40,260 nucleotides of DNA from Clostridia bacterium (GTDB taxonomy: Bacteria > Bacillota > Clostridia > Oscillospirales > Acutalibacteraceae). The position numbers were made by a program, and so were the translations under genes. The stretch covers positions 1 through 40,260 of the forward strand of contig JAFXFC010000018.1 of NCBI GenBank assembly GCA_017513525.1. Direction: 5' to 3'. Positions 18,273 through 27,599 of the stretch are shown in pieces. Positions within the stretch are counted from its first letter, which is position 1. The number at the start of each line of letters is the position of its first letter. The notes beneath the pieces are model-generated. The model saw nothing but the letters and a program-made list of their open reading frames with translations, did not search any database and had not been told where the DNA came from.

Positions 18273-19502
18273 ATGAAGATTGCAGTTATGGGCTGCGGAA
18301 CAGTAGGTTCAGGCGTTGTTGATATAATTGATAATAAAAGCGATCTTATGATCAGAAGTGCAAATGAAAATATAGAGGTTAAATACATTCTTGATATCAG
18401 AGATTTTTCAGATTCTCCTCTTGCTTCAAGAATTGTAAAAGATATAGATGTTATATTGAATGATGATGAAATAGAAACCGTTGTAGAAACAATGGGCGGT
18501 GTTGAGCCTGCTTTTACTTTCTGCAAGAAATGTCTTGAAAAAGGAAAGAATGTTGTAACTTCAAATAAAGCTCTCGTTGCTGCAAAAGCAGAAGAGCTTT
18601 TTGATGCTGCAAGAAATAATAATGCTGCATTTATGTTTGAAGCAGCTGTCTGCGGCGGTATTCCTGTTATAAGAACTTTATTTTCCGCTCTTTCGGCAAA
18701 TAACATACTTTCTTTTGCGGGTATACTTAACGGAACCACTAATTTTATTCTGACTAAAATGATAAATGAAAAAATGTCATTTGATACTGCTCTTAAGATA
18801 GCACAGGATAAAGGCTATGCAGAAAAAGATCCCACAGCAGATGTTGAAGGCCTTGATGCGGGAAGAAAGACCTGTATATTAGCGTCTATTGCATACGGAC
18901 ATCATGTTTATCCCGAAGAAATACACACAGAAGGTATAAAGGCTATTACACTTGAGGATGCCGCTTATGCTGCTTCAAAGGGATATAAGATAAAGCTTCT
19001 CGGAAAAGCAGATAAGCGAAATGACGGCAAAATCGGTGCTATAGTATGTCCTTTCTTTGTAAATGAAACTTCTATGATATCAGGCGTAAACGGCGTATAT
19101 AACGCAATTTCAGTAAAGGGAGACAGTGTAGGAGATGTTCTTCTCTACGGTCAGGGTGCAGGAAAAGAAGCAACAGCCAGCGCAGTCGTAGGCGATGTAA
19201 TGGAATGTGCAAGACTTAAGAAGAATGAAAAGCACTATTATTGGGATAAGCACGAAGACGGCATAATTGAAGACTATATGCTTTATGAAACAGCTCTTTA
19301 CATCAGAGGCTATGCTAAAAATGCAAAAAACAGCATAATAAATATAAGAGAAGCCTTCGGCGGAGTGAGTGTTCTTTCACGAGAAGATGCTCCCGAAAAT
19401 GAAATAGCATTCATTACTTCAAAAGCAACAGAAAAAGAGCTCAGAGAAACACTCTCCGAACTCAAGGATTTCGCTCCTGCTTCAATAATCAGAATTTTAT
19501 AA
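18273..19502 (+). CDS. hom: Homoserine dehydrogenase
   Basis: This enzyme reduces aspartate semialdehyde to homoserine, the branch point to threonine and methionine. The 409-residue protein begins with the NAD(P)-binding motif VMGCGTVGSGV. It contains VVTSNKALVA, the substrate region EAAVCGGIPVIRTL and the family signature GILNGTTNFIL with DPTADVEGLDAGRK. The last ~75 residues (YIRGYAKNAKNSIINI onward) fit a C-terminal ACT domain for feedback control. GGGAG lies seven bases before the ATG. It is a single-gene unit between dnaA and the operon ending at 19549, closed by a strong terminator; no thrB or thrC is nearby. Confidence 0.95.
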   Translation: MKIAVMGCGTVGSGVVDIIDNKSDLMIRSANENIEVKYILDIRDFSDSPLASRIVKDIDVILNDDEIETVVETMGGVEPAFTFCKKCLEKGKNVVTSNKALVAAKAEELFDAARNNNAAFMFEAAVCGGIPVIRTLFSALSANNILSFAGILNGTTNFILTKMINEKMSFDTALKIAQDKGYAEKDPTADVEGLDAGRKTCILASIAYGHHVYPEEIHTEGIKAITLEDAAYAASKGYKIKLLGKADKRNDGKIGAIVCPFFVNETSMISGVNGVYNAISVKGDSVGDVLLYGQGAGKEATASAVVGDVMECARLKKNEKHYYWDKHEDGIIEDYMLYETALYIRGYAKNAKNSIINIREAFGGVSVLSREDAPENEIAFITSKATEKELRETLSELKDFAPASIIRIL

Positions 19503-19503
19503 T

Positions 19504-19544
19504 AAAAGAAAGCGTTTCACTTTTTTCGGTGAAACGCTTTCTTT
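19504..19544. terminator. Bidirectional terminator between hom and the GPH transporter
   Basis: A stem of about 16-17 bp (core GAAAGCGTTTCAC with its complement) encloses an eight-base loop. A-tract and T-tract flanks suit both directions. It ends hom on the plus strand and the seven-gene minus-strand operon. Confidence 0.92.
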
Positions 19545-19548
19545 TATG

Positions 19549-21030
19549 TTAATTTATATTTTCTTCATTTCCCGTATCAATTACCCTTGCGGCTCTTGAA
19601 ACGGCAAGATCTGCCATCATCTGTTCTCTTACTTTTCCGTGAACATTGAAAAATCTTAAAACAATACCCTTCATGGTTCTGCCTATAGCAGGACATAAAG
19701 CAAATACTATCCAGATATTTCTGAGCATTTTAGGGTCAGTCTGACGGATAAGCTGACCTGTTGTTGAATATACGGAGCGGATCTTAAGAAGTGTAATAAG
19801 ACCGCCTGATACCATATTTGCAACCTGATTTGAAATAAGATTGATATATCCCATTGTAGCGGATATTATACCTTCATTTCTGATACCTGTTTTCCATTCA
19901 ACATAATCATAAAGATCGCCTGTCATAGCTGTTGAACAGTATCTCTGAATACTGTTAAGGCTTCCTGCCGCAGTAAGTGCAACTGTGACCCAGGCAACAT
20001 TTATAAATGTTGATGAAGTAGGAGCATAGCCTACCAGATACATAATAAAATATGAAATACCGCACACAAGATATGAGCCTGAGGCTAAGTTTCTCAGTCC
20101 GAATTTATTGGTAAGCTTCGGAGCTAAGGGAAGAACAAAATAGGAGGGAAGTCCCGTAAAAAGGCCTGCGAGTGTACCGTATGAAATTTTTCCGAAGCAG
20201 TTAAGCCAGAAGTCGTTCTGAATACGGGCACCGACAGCTTTACCAACGGCAAAGAAGTTTTTAAGAAGAAGCACCCACATGGGTCTGCACGAAGCCACCT
20301 GTCTGAGAGATTTCCATACGCTTACGGAATTCATTTCCTGACGGGAAGAAAGGGGTACTCTTTCTCTTAAAGCGAAAAATCCGTAGGTTCTGAAAACTAT
20401 TACCATTACTATAAAAATAAATGCGGCAACGGTATAGATATTTCTTCTGGGAATGCTCATAGGCAAGAAGTCAACAAAGAACGGGAATAAAGAGGGAAGC
20501 CATACACCTAAAAGGTCAACATATGTGTCTGTTGCAATAAGTCTGTTTCTTTCCTGTACATTCGGGGTAAGGTTATATAAAAGTGCGGAATAAGCGGGAG
20601 TATAAAAGGAATTGCCGATAGAGCCTATGTAATTTATAACTGCAAATATTGCGAGTATCATTCCCTGAGTAAGGCCGCCGGGAAGAAGCCACGGAACGGC
20701 AACACTTATAAACCATAAAGGAAGCGTAAGAATAAGATAGGGTCTTACTCTTCCCCAGCGTGTACGGGTTCTGTCAAGAATAGGTCCCGAAATGGCATTA
20801 TCAAAGGTATCGGCAAATGTGCATATAACGCTTGCCGTACTGAGAGTAACAGCATCAGCACCGAGCATGGTTCTGTTAAAGAAGTCTGAATTCGAGCCTG
20901 AGAAGGATTCCCAGTTTTTATCACCTGTTCCCGAAAGTATGTATGCCACATAATCTTTCGGAGAAAGATAATTGGTTTTTTGCTGTTCAAGCTGTTTTTC
21001 AAGATTTGACTGTGTTACTGTCTGCTCCAA
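19549..21030 (-). CDS. GPH-family (MFS) sugar:cation symporter
   Basis: A membrane transporter of the glycoside-pentoside-hexuronide:cation symporter family. The 493-residue protein has about 12 predicted membrane segments. The family motif DRTRTRWGRVRPYLI follows FDNAISGPIL in the second helix region; the N-terminal SYxxG-like start is replaced by a longer hydrophilic stretch. Substrate cannot be told from sequence; pentosides or galactosides are typical. The start is a TTG at 21030, preceded by AGGAGAGA at a workable distance; no better ATG exists in frame. It begins 15 bases after dnaI and looks co-transcribed with replication genes, while the sugar operon is 7 kb away. Confidence 0.88.
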   Translation of the reverse strand: MEQTVTQSNLEKQLEQQKTNYLSPKDYVAYILSGTGDKNWESFSGSNSDFFNRTMLGADAVTLSTASVICTFADTFDNAISGPILDRTRTRWGRVRPYLILTLPLWFISVAVPWLLPGGLTQGMILAIFAVINYIGSIGNSFYTPAYSALLYNLTPNVQERNRLIATDTYVDLLGVWLPSLFPFFVDFLPMSIPRRNIYTVAAFIFIVMVIVFRTYGFFALRERVPLSSRQEMNSVSVWKSLRQVASCRPMWVLLLKNFFAVGKAVGARIQNDFWLNCFGKISYGTLAGLFTGLPSYFVLPLAPKLTNKFGLRNLASGSYLVCGISYFIMYLVGYAPTSSTFINVAWVTVALTAAGSLNSIQRYCSTAMTGDLYDYVEWKTGIRNEGIISATMGYINLISNQVANMVSGGLITLLKIRSVYSTTGQLIRQTDPKMLRNIWIVFALCPAIGRTMKGIVLRFFNVHGKVREQMMADLAVSRAARVIDTGNEENIN

Positions 21031-21045
21031 TATTCTCTCTCCTCA

Positions 21046-22038
21046 TTATTGATTGTTTTCGCTTTTTATCTGTCTTATATCATTACCTGAAAAATTAAGA
21101 ACAGCGTATTCACCTATCAGACGGGAAGAAATTCTTGTTGAATATATGTTTTCAATTTCACTCAGTGTAAGATTTGTGCTGATAATTGTAGGAAGGCACA
21201 TGTTTATTCTTGTGTTGATTATATTATAAAGTGCGGCATTTGTAAACTGTGTAAAAAATTCCGCTCCGAGATCGTCTATAACAAGAAGGTCACATTCAAG
21301 CACCATAGCTTCAAATGCACCGCCCGTGTCACTTTTTCCGAAACGCTCTTTCTGGAGAGTATTGAAAATATTCTGTGCGGAATTATATAAAACACTGTAG
21401 CCTTTTTTTATGACTTCGCCTGCAATAGACAAGGAAAGATGAGTTTTTCCGAGTCCTGTCTGTCCCTGCATCAAAACAGACTGTGAAGAAGTATCAAAGG
21501 ATGCTGTATATTCCTTACAGAAGGAATATATTTCTTCCATCTTTTCTCTCGGAGAGAGTTCATTTTTTGAAGGAGCCTTATCAGAATAATAATCAAGTCT
21601 GAAATCCTCAAAACGGCAGAATTTCAAAGGAGATTTCTTACCGGCCTCCTCAAAAGCAAGGTCTTTGAGAAGCTTTATATGACATTCACAGAGTTTTCCG
21701 TCTTTGAAACCTGTGTCTTCACATTCGGGACAGAAATATTTTATTTCAAGATAGTTTTCGGAAAGAGAGTGTTTTTTTAACAGAAGCTTTATATTCTGCT
21801 GTGCCGTAAGGTTTCTTATTTTCTGCTGCTGAATAAATTCAGCTGCCTTTTCAGGTGACATATCTATTGCCTTAACAGCCTCTTTCACCGAATTTATCAT
21901 TTCTTTTTTAAGAGCTGAATATTCGGGCTCCATGGTTTCAAATAAACGGATGATTGCTGAATTTTTATTTTCGGCATCCTTGCGTCTTTGCTCTATTATT
22001 TCCTGAGCTTTTTCATATATTTCTTTATTGTAAGGCAT
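21046..22038 (-). CDS. dnaI: Helicase loader DnaI/DnaC-like AAA+ ATPase
   Basis: Loads the replicative helicase at the origin and at restarted forks. The 330-residue protein has an N-terminal helical helicase-binding part. A cysteine zinc-binding segment (CPECEDTGF then LCECH) lies near residues 100-120. The AAA+ domain follows, with Walker A GQTGLGKTHLS, Walker B LLVIDDLG, sensor I ISTNLT and the arginine-finger region STRISSRLIGEY. It starts four bases after dnaD, as expected for partners in DnaD/DnaI-type initiation. Confidence 0.92.
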   Translation of the reverse strand: MPYNKEIYEKAQEIIEQRRKDAENKNSAIIRLFETMEPEYSALKKEMINSVKEAVKAIDMSPEKAAEFIQQQKIRNLTAQQNIKLLLKKHSLSENYLEIKYFCPECEDTGFKDGKLCECHIKLLKDLAFEEAGKKSPLKFCRFEDFRLDYYSDKAPSKNELSPREKMEEIYSFCKEYTASFDTSSQSVLMQGQTGLGKTHLSLSIAGEVIKKGYSVLYNSAQNIFNTLQKERFGKSDTGGAFEAMVLECDLLVIDDLGAEFFTQFTNAALYNIINTRINMCLPTIISTNLTLSEIENIYSTRISSRLIGEYAVLNFSGNDIRQIKSENNQ

Positions 22039-22042
22039 AGTT

Positions 22043-23098
22043 TTATCTCTTTTCTCTCTTTTTTACCTTGGGGACACTTGTTCTTGCTCTTTCCTCTGCG
22101 CGTTTTATGTCGTAAGAAGCATTGGGGTCGGGTTTTATTTCGGTCTGTTTTTTTCTGCCTGAGGCTCTTTCCAGAGCCTTCTGTTCTTTTTCGTGAATAA
22201 ATTTTGTTTTTTCCTCTTCGGCTTTTTCAGGGGTGTTTATTCCCTTTTTATGCCAGTCGGATAATATCTTGTGCATATATGAAAAGCTAAGCTTTTCTGT
22301 ATGAGTGACCATTTCTTCATAGGCGAGTACTAACATCGGAATAGTAAAATTCCATTCGTTTACCCACTGTGAAATATATTTTTCCTGTGAAGTGGTAGGA
22401 GCCGAGCTTTTAAGACTTACTGCCGCACTGAATTCGGCCCAGACGGCATTTACATTCTGAATGCTTTTAAGCTCTTCGTCAGCGGCATCAATCGTATCTA
22501 TCTCTCTCTGGCTCCAGTCAACACCTATTTTATATATGTAGTTCATATTGGTGGACTTGCCCTTTGTACCTGCATATTCGCAGATACAAAGAATAACTTC
22601 AACGGGAAGTCCGTAATAATCGTGAAGAAGTATCAGAGAGCTCTGATCTCCTGTTCCTATGGTGCGTCCGAGCTTTAACTGTGCCTCATTGAGAAGAATT
22701 CTTATTTCCTCAGATTCTCCTATTCTCGTGCAGATCTCATCATATTTGAGTCTTGACGGGTTATTAAGGGGAATAGTTTCTCTTTTTTTAGGTTCTTCCT
22801 TTTTTTCGGGAGCAGCTTTTTCCTGTGTTTCAGAGGAAGTTTCAGTAAATTTTATCTCTTCATTTTCATAGAGGACAAAGCCCGTATCCTTCCAATAGGA
22901 CAGAGCGTCGTTTACCTCTTCCAAAGAAATTCCCGTTCCCTTTGATACGGTTTCGGCATCAAAGAAATCTCCTGATTTTGAAAAAGCATATATTATTACT
23001 TTAAGCTGTGAAGCGGAAGCCAGTATAAGGTGTTTTTCGGCAATTTCCGACGGAAGGACCGTAACACCCGTATACTTGGCAGGATTAATCTTATACAT
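22043..23098 (-). CDS. dnaD: DnaD-domain primosomal protein
   Basis: A replication initiation and restart protein that works with DnaI to load helicase. The 351-residue protein has an N-terminal winged-helix-like part (about 1-80, VLPSEIAEKHLILASASQLKVI). A Glu/Lys/Pro linker (about 88-110) separates it from two DnaD_B-type domains: the first contains LILLHDYYGLPVEVILCICEYA, the second WNFTIPMLVLAYEEMV. The conserved YxxxIL..W element appears as YMHKILSDWHKKGI. The last 50 residues are basic. GGAG precedes the ATG. Adjacent dnaI supports the call. Confidence 0.9.
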   Translation of the reverse strand: MYKINPAKYTGVTVLPSEIAEKHLILASASQLKVIIYAFSKSGDFFDAETVSKGTGISLEEVNDALSYWKDTGFVLYENEEIKFTETSSETQEKAAPEKKEEPKKRETIPLNNPSRLKYDEICTRIGESEEIRILLNEAQLKLGRTIGTGDQSSLILLHDYYGLPVEVILCICEYAGTKGKSTNMNYIYKIGVDWSQREIDTIDAADEELKSIQNVNAVWAEFSAAVSLKSSAPTTSQEKYISQWVNEWNFTIPMLVLAYEEMVTHTEKLSFSYMHKILSDWHKKGINTPEKAEEEKTKFIHEKEQKALERASGRKKQTEIKPDPNASYDIKRAEERARTSVPKVKKREKR

Positions 23099-23109
23099 AA
23101 ATTCTCCGA

Positions 23110-24513
23110 TTATTTATTAAAAAATGCGTAGAAGGCCTTATATGCCATAAATACATCTGTCTTTGATACAACTTCAAAGGGAGCGTGCATGGAAAGCACG
23201 GGAACACCAAGGTCCACTACATCAACATTGAGGTGTGCTATATACTTTGCAACCGTTCCTCCGCCGCCTTCGTCGATTTTTCCGAGCTCGCCTGTCTGCC
23301 AGCAAACACCTTCGCTGTCAAGAAGACTTCTGATTTCGCCCATAAATTCTGCAGAAGCGTCTGAAGTGCCGCCCTTGCCTCTTGAGCCTGTGTATTTTGT
23401 GATACATACACCGTTATTTATAAAGCAGGAATTTCTTCTTTCATATACTTCGGGGAAATTGGGATCAAATGCAGCATTTACATCTGCAGAAAGACATTTT
23501 GATTTTGAAAGTACATCTCTGCCCTCGGCACCGTAAATGGCGGCAAGATCGCAAACGAAATATTCGAGATACTTTGAGTCAAGTCCCGTATTTCCTTCGG
23601 AGCCTGTTTCTTCCTTATCGGTAAGAACGGTAATACAGGTATAATCGGGCTCTTCACTGTCGAGAATTGCCATAAGTGCGGGATAAGCGCAGACTCTGTC
23701 ATCATGGCCGTATGCACCTATAAGTGAACGGTCAAAGCCTATATCACAAGCAGAAAAAGCGGGAACTGCCTCAAGCTCTGCACTTAAGAAATCCTCTTCG
23801 ATTATGCCGTATTTTTCATGAAGAATATTCATTATATTGAGCTTTATGCTGTCTGCGGCGGGAGTATTATCAAAGGGACGGCTTCCTATAAGGATATTGA
23901 GAGTTTCGCCCTTTATACCCTCTGCCATGGTGCTTCTCATCTGATTTGCCGCAAGGTGGGGAAGAAGATCCGTAATTACGAATTTGGGTTCTTCCGGAGC
24001 ATCACCTATATTTATCTTTACTTTTTCACCGTCTTTTTTAATAACTACACCGTGAAGTGAAAGAGGAATTGCAGTCCACTGATATTTTTTGATACCGCCG
24101 TAATAATGAGTCTTGAAATATGCCATTTCAGATTCTTCATAAAGGGGATTGGGCTTTAAGTCAAGTCTCGGAGCATCAACATGTGCTGCGGCAATGCTTA
24201 CACCTTCTCTTATATCTTTATGTCCGATAACAGCAAGAATAAGAGATTTATCTCTGTTATTTACATAAACCTTTGAGCCTGCGGGATATCTTACTGTTTT
24301 ATCAAATTCGGTAAATCCGCCCGCTTTTGCCATTTCGAGAGCCTGTTCAACGGCTTCACGCTCTGTTTTTGAGGCATCAAGATAATTCATATAGCCTTCT
24401 GCAAAGGTATCAGCTTCGGCAACTCCCTTTTCACCGATAATACCTGCAGTATGTTCTCTTTTCATAAAAAGCTGTTCTTTAAGGATTTCTGCCTTTGATT
24501 TTTCTTCGCACAT
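23110..24513 (-). CDS. apeB: M18-family aminopeptidase
   Basis: A cytoplasmic zinc aminopeptidase of family M18, relatives of which remove N-terminal acidic or hydrophobic residues. The 467 residues are full length. Metal-site regions seen are AAHVDAPRLDLKP, SADVNAAFDPN, the catalytic glutamates in DKEETGSEGNTG, and the C-terminal SMHAPFEVVSKTD. YGHDDRVCAYPAL is also conserved. GGAGG precedes the ATG. It sits 11-13 bases from its neighbours, inside the seven-gene minus-strand operon, with no functional link to them that I can see. Confidence 0.92.
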   Translation of the reverse strand: MCEEKSKAEILKEQLFMKREHTAGIIGEKGVAEADTFAEGYMNYLDASKTEREAVEQALEMAKAGGFTEFDKTVRYPAGSKVYVNNRDKSLILAVIGHKDIREGVSIAAAHVDAPRLDLKPNPLYEESEMAYFKTHYYGGIKKYQWTAIPLSLHGVVIKKDGEKVKINIGDAPEEPKFVITDLLPHLAANQMRSTMAEGIKGETLNILIGSRPFDNTPAADSIKLNIMNILHEKYGIIEEDFLSAELEAVPAFSACDIGFDRSLIGAYGHDDRVCAYPALMAILDSEEPDYTCITVLTDKEETGSEGNTGLDSKYLEYFVCDLAAIYGAEGRDVLSKSKCLSADVNAAFDPNFPEVYERRNSCFINNGVCITKYTGSRGKGGTSDASAEFMGEIRSLLDSEGVCWQTGELGKIDEGGGGTVAKYIAHLNVDVVDLGVPVLSMHAPFEVVSKTDVFMAYKAFYAFFNK

Positions 24514-24526
24514 AAAAATTCCTCCG

Positions 24527-26134
24527 TTATATTATCTTATTGATTTCTTCTTCTAAATTATAGGGCGGATAATTGTTTACTATAATATCTGCCGATTTTG
24601 CAGCTTCATTTTCTTCGGTCTGCTTTGAAAATCTTAAAAGAATTTCTTCTTCTGTTATTTTATCTCTTTCAAGAATTCTCTTTAATCTTATTTCTTCGGG
24701 AGCATATACCTTTACTGTTTTATGGCATATTTTCCATAATCCCGAGGTAAATAAAAGGGGAGCATCTATTATAACACAATTTCCCTTGTCTGTTTCTTCA
24801 TTTGCTCTTTTTTCGCAGATATTTACGATTTCGGGATGTGTTATGCTGTCTAAAAGAATTTTGCTTTCATAATCCTTAAAGGCTCTTGAGGCTAAAAGCC
24901 GTCTGTTCAGAGTGCCGTCAGCTTCTATAATATCATCCCCGAAGAAGGAAGCTAATTTCTTGAGAACGGGACTGCCTTTTTCAGTGATGCTTCTTGCAAT
25001 TTTATCCGCATCTATTATAATACAGCCTTTTTCCCTGAGCATTTCACTGACCTTACTTTTACCGGAACCGCTCTCACCTGTTAAGCCTATTACTAAGCCT
25101 TGCTTCGGTGAAAGGAAATTAAAGCCTGCGGCTCTGTAAAGTCGGTTACAAACTCCCAGTCCCACACCTTCTCTTGAGGGGGAACGCACAAGCACTTTTT
25201 TAGCACCCTTGCCGTCAAGCTCTCTGAAGGCATCAAAAAGCCTTTTTGCCTGTGAGAAGGGGTCATTCTCAGTGCCGAATGTAACTGAGGGTAACGGAAT
25301 ATCATTTTCTTCACCTTGGAAGCATAAAGCAAAGTCTGCAAAGTGAGGATTATTATTAATAAATTCTATAAATTCTTCTTTTGTGCCGTTAAGTATTATA
25401 AGCTTCGCGTCGGGGGAGTAATGCTTATATTTCATTCCGGGAGAAGCGGCAGTTACACCTTCTTCAAGAGGGTTTAATACGGCGGAATGTATTTTTACTT
25501 TACCTAAAATTTCTGTCAGCTGTTCATATGTTACAGCCCCCGGCCGAAGAAGCACGGGAACATCTGTTGCAAGTGTTACAACGGTAGATTCTATACCGAA
25601 GTCGCAGTCACCGCCGTCAACTATAGCGGGAAGTCTTCCGTACATATCGTCTATTACATATGAAGCTGAAGTGGGGCTCGGAAATCCCGAAATGTTGGCA
25701 CTGGGAGCTGCTAAGGGCACTCCCGCTTCTTCAATAATTGCTCTTGCAACAGGGTGCGAGGGCATTCTCACCGCAACGGTGGGAAGTCCTCCCGAAACCT
25801 TATCGGAAACGCTGTCTTTTTTCGGAAGTATTATTGTAAGCGGACCCGGCCAGTATTTATCTGCGAGCATTTTTGCCTTTTCGGGCACTTCTTTCACAAG
25901 TGAATACAGCTCCTCTGTTTTTGCTATATGAACAATAAGAGGGTTATCCGAGGGTCTGCCTTTGGCTTCAAAAATTTTTTCAACTGCACTTTCATTGAAG
26001 CAGTCGGCAGCAATGCCGTAGACCGTTTCCGTAGGTATGGCTACAGCCTCTCCTTTTTTAAGAAGAGAAGCTATTTCCTTTATTTCATTTTTCTGTGATA
26101 CACAATCTGTGATTTTATAAAGCTTTGTATTCAT
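24527..26134 (-). CDS. Sua5 (threonylcarbamoyl-AMP synthase) fused to dephospho-CoA kinase
   Basis: One continuous 535-codon frame joins two enzymes. Residues 1-210 are a YrdC domain (TETVYGIAADCF, KGRPSDNPLIVHI, SANISG), and 232-338 the Sua5 C-terminal domain starting SPGMKYKHYSP. Together they make threonylcarbamoyl-AMP for the t6A37 tRNA modification. Residues 346-535 are a complete CoaE: P-loop GLTGESGSGKS, DADKIAR, THPEI, IDAPLLFTSGLW and a C-terminal NNY segment. CoaE phosphorylates dephospho-CoA, the last step of coenzyme A synthesis. The junction is tight, with Sua5 ending RAAGFNFLS a few residues before CoaE. Both halves keep their active-site motifs. It starts three bases after prfA. 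Confidence 0.93.
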   Translation of the reverse strand: MNTKLYKITDCVSQKNEIKEIASLLKKGEAVAIPTETVYGIAADCFNESAVEKIFEAKGRPSDNPLIVHIAKTEELYSLVKEVPEKAKMLADKYWPGPLTIILPKKDSVSDKVSGGLPTVAVRMPSHPVARAIIEEAGVPLAAPSANISGFPSPTSASYVIDDMYGRLPAIVDGGDCDFGIESTVVTLATDVPVLLRPGAVTYEQLTEILGKVKIHSAVLNPLEEGVTAASPGMKYKHYSPDAKLIILNGTKEEFIEFINNNPHFADFALCFQGEENDIPLPSVTFGTENDPFSQAKRLFDAFRELDGKGAKKVLVRSPSREGVGLGVCNRLYRAAGFNFLSPKQGLVIGLTGESGSGKSKVSEMLREKGCIIIDADKIARSITEKGSPVLKKLASFFGDDIIEADGTLNRRLLASRAFKDYESKILLDSITHPEIVNICEKRANEETDKGNCVIIDAPLLFTSGLWKICHKTVKVYAPEEIRLKRILERDKITEEEILLRFSKQTEENEAAKSADIIVNNYPPYNLEEEINKII

Positions 26135-26137
26135 TTT

Positions 26138-27217
26138 TTATTCTTCATTACCTGCCGCATTTAATCTGTCTGCGGTATCGGCTGTTATCAGAGCATCTAT
26201 AAGCTCATCAAGTGCGCCGTTTACTATTGCTTCGATTTTATATAATGTAAGACCTATTCTGTGGTCGGTGACTCTTCCCTGAGGGAAATTATAGGTGCGA
26301 ATTCTTTCGCTTCTGTCACCCGTGCCTACCTGAAGTCTTCTTTCGCCTGCAATTTCCTGTGCCTGCTTTACAATTTCCTGTTCAAGAATTCTTGAACGAA
26401 GAATTTTCATAGCCTTGTCCTTATTTTTGTGCTGACTTCTTTCGTCCTGACATTCAACAACGGTTCCTGTGGGGATGTGTGTGATTCTTATGGCTGATTC
26501 GGTTTTATTGATGTGCTGACCGCCCGCTCCCGATGAACGGAAGGTATCTATCTGAAGATCTGCGGGATTGATTTCAACATCCACCTCATCTGCTTCGGGA
26601 AGAACTGCCACTGTGACGGTAGAGGTCTGAATTTTTCCGTTGGATTCAGTAACGGGAATTCTCTGTACTCTGTGAACACCGCTTTCAAACTTGAAGCGGG
26701 AATATGCGCCCTCACCCGATATCATAAAGCTTATTTCCTTAAATCCGCCGAGATCGGTGGGATTGGAATACATAATTTCTGTTTTCCACATTTTTATCTG
26801 AGCATACATGGAATACATTCTGTAAAGAACAGCGGCAAAAAGTGCACTTTCTTCACCGCCTGCAGAGGAGCGTATTTCAACTATAACATTCTTATCGTCA
26901 TTTTTATCTTTGGGAAGAAGAAGAATTTTGAGCTCCTCGTAATTCTTTTCGGCTTCTCCTCTTGCACTTTCAAATTCCTCAAAAACAAGCTCTCTGAAAT
27001 CCTTATCAAGTCCGCCGTCATCTAAAAGAGCTTTTGCTTCGTCACGGGAAGATATATTCTTTTTGTACTCACGGAATTTCTCAACTATGGGAGTAATAGT
27101 CTTAAGCTCTTTCAGAAGAGCCGTACTTTTTTCTATATCCGTAGCTATTTCAGGTGAACAGAGCAGTTCATTTACTGCAATGAATCTTTCCTCAAGCTTA
27201 TTAAGTTTATCTGTCAT
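26138..27217 (-). CDS. prfA: Peptide chain release factor 1
   Basis: RF1 reads UAA and UAG stop codons and triggers peptide release. The 359-residue length and the codon-recognition motif PVT (the RF1 PxT type, in [14 protein letters not shown]) distinguish it from RF2. The catalytic GGQ lies in [20 protein letters not shown], and [22 protein letters not shown] is a conserved block. AAGGAAG precedes the ATG. The usual neighbour prmC, which methylates the GGQ glutamine, is not beside it; the Sua5-CoaE gene follows directly. Confidence 0.97.
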   Translation of the reverse strand: MTDKLNKLEERFIAVNELLCSPEIATDIEKSTALLKELKTITPIVEKFREYKKNISSRDEAKALLDDGGLDKDFRELVFEEFESARGEAEKNYEELKILLLPKDKNDDKNVIVEIRSSAGGEESALFAAVLYRMYSMYAQIKMWKTEIMYSNPTDLGGFKEISFMISGEGAYSRFKFESGVHRVQRIPVTESNGKIQTSTVTVAVLPEADEVDVEINPADLQIDTFRSSGAGGQHINKTESAIRITHIPTGTVVECQDERSQHKNKDKAMKILRSRILEQEIVKQAQEIAGERRLQVGTGDRSERIRTYNFPQGRVTDHRIGLTLYKIEAIVNGALDELIDALITADTADRLNAAGNEE

Positions 27218-27250
27218 AAAAACTTCCTTGTATCTTACTTATTATCTTGC

Positions 27251-27448
27251 TTACTGAGTGTCTTCGGTTTGTGTTCTGGTGACTTTTTTTATGTTTTTTT
27301 CTGCTTTTACTCTTGGCACCATGACTTCTCTGCCGCAGGTGGTACAGCGCAGCTTAAAATCCATGCCGCTTCGAAGCACCAAAAAGCTTTTTCCGCCGCA
27401 GGGATGTGTTTTTTTCATTTCAAGTATGTCATTTACTCTGATATCCAT
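27251..27448 (-). CDS. DUF951 small zinc-ribbon-like protein
   Basis: A 65-residue member of the DUF951 (YyzM) family, of unknown function. The core reads MDIRVNDILEMKKTHPCGG, then LRCTTCGREVMVPR; three cysteines could contribute to a metal site. The start at 27448 is chosen because AGGTGG lies seven bases upstream and family members begin MDIR; an ATG at 27481 would add 11 residues without a binding site. It is the first gene of the operon leading into prfA. Confidence 0.88.
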   Translation of the reverse strand: MDIRVNDILEMKKTHPCGGKSFLVLRSGMDFKLRCTTCGREVMVPRVKAEKNIKKVTRTQTEDTQ

Positions 27449-27471
27449 AGTATGCCACCTACCCAACATAC

Positions 27472-27500
27472 AATATAACATATATTTTTTAAAAGATAAA
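27472..27500 (-). promoter_or_regulatory. Candidate promoter of the DUF951-prfA-...-GPH operon
   Basis: On the minus strand TTTATC (27500-27495), 17 bases, then TATATT (27477-27472) preceded by TGT, an extended -10. A start about 7 bases on would give a short leader ending at the DUF951 ATG. Confidence 0.45.
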
Positions 27501-27599
27501 CAACTTTTTGCAAAAAAGCGGTTTTTCTTTCCGGAATACTTTTCATGTAATCAAAATACTATTTACAGTGAGAATATTTTATTGAAAGGAAGAAACAAT

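Noticed and set aside
27258..27599. Upstream extension of the S1-domain protein frame
   Set aside because: It overlaps the DUF951 gene on the other strand and has no family similarity; the ATG at 27600 has a ribosome binding site and matches the domain start.
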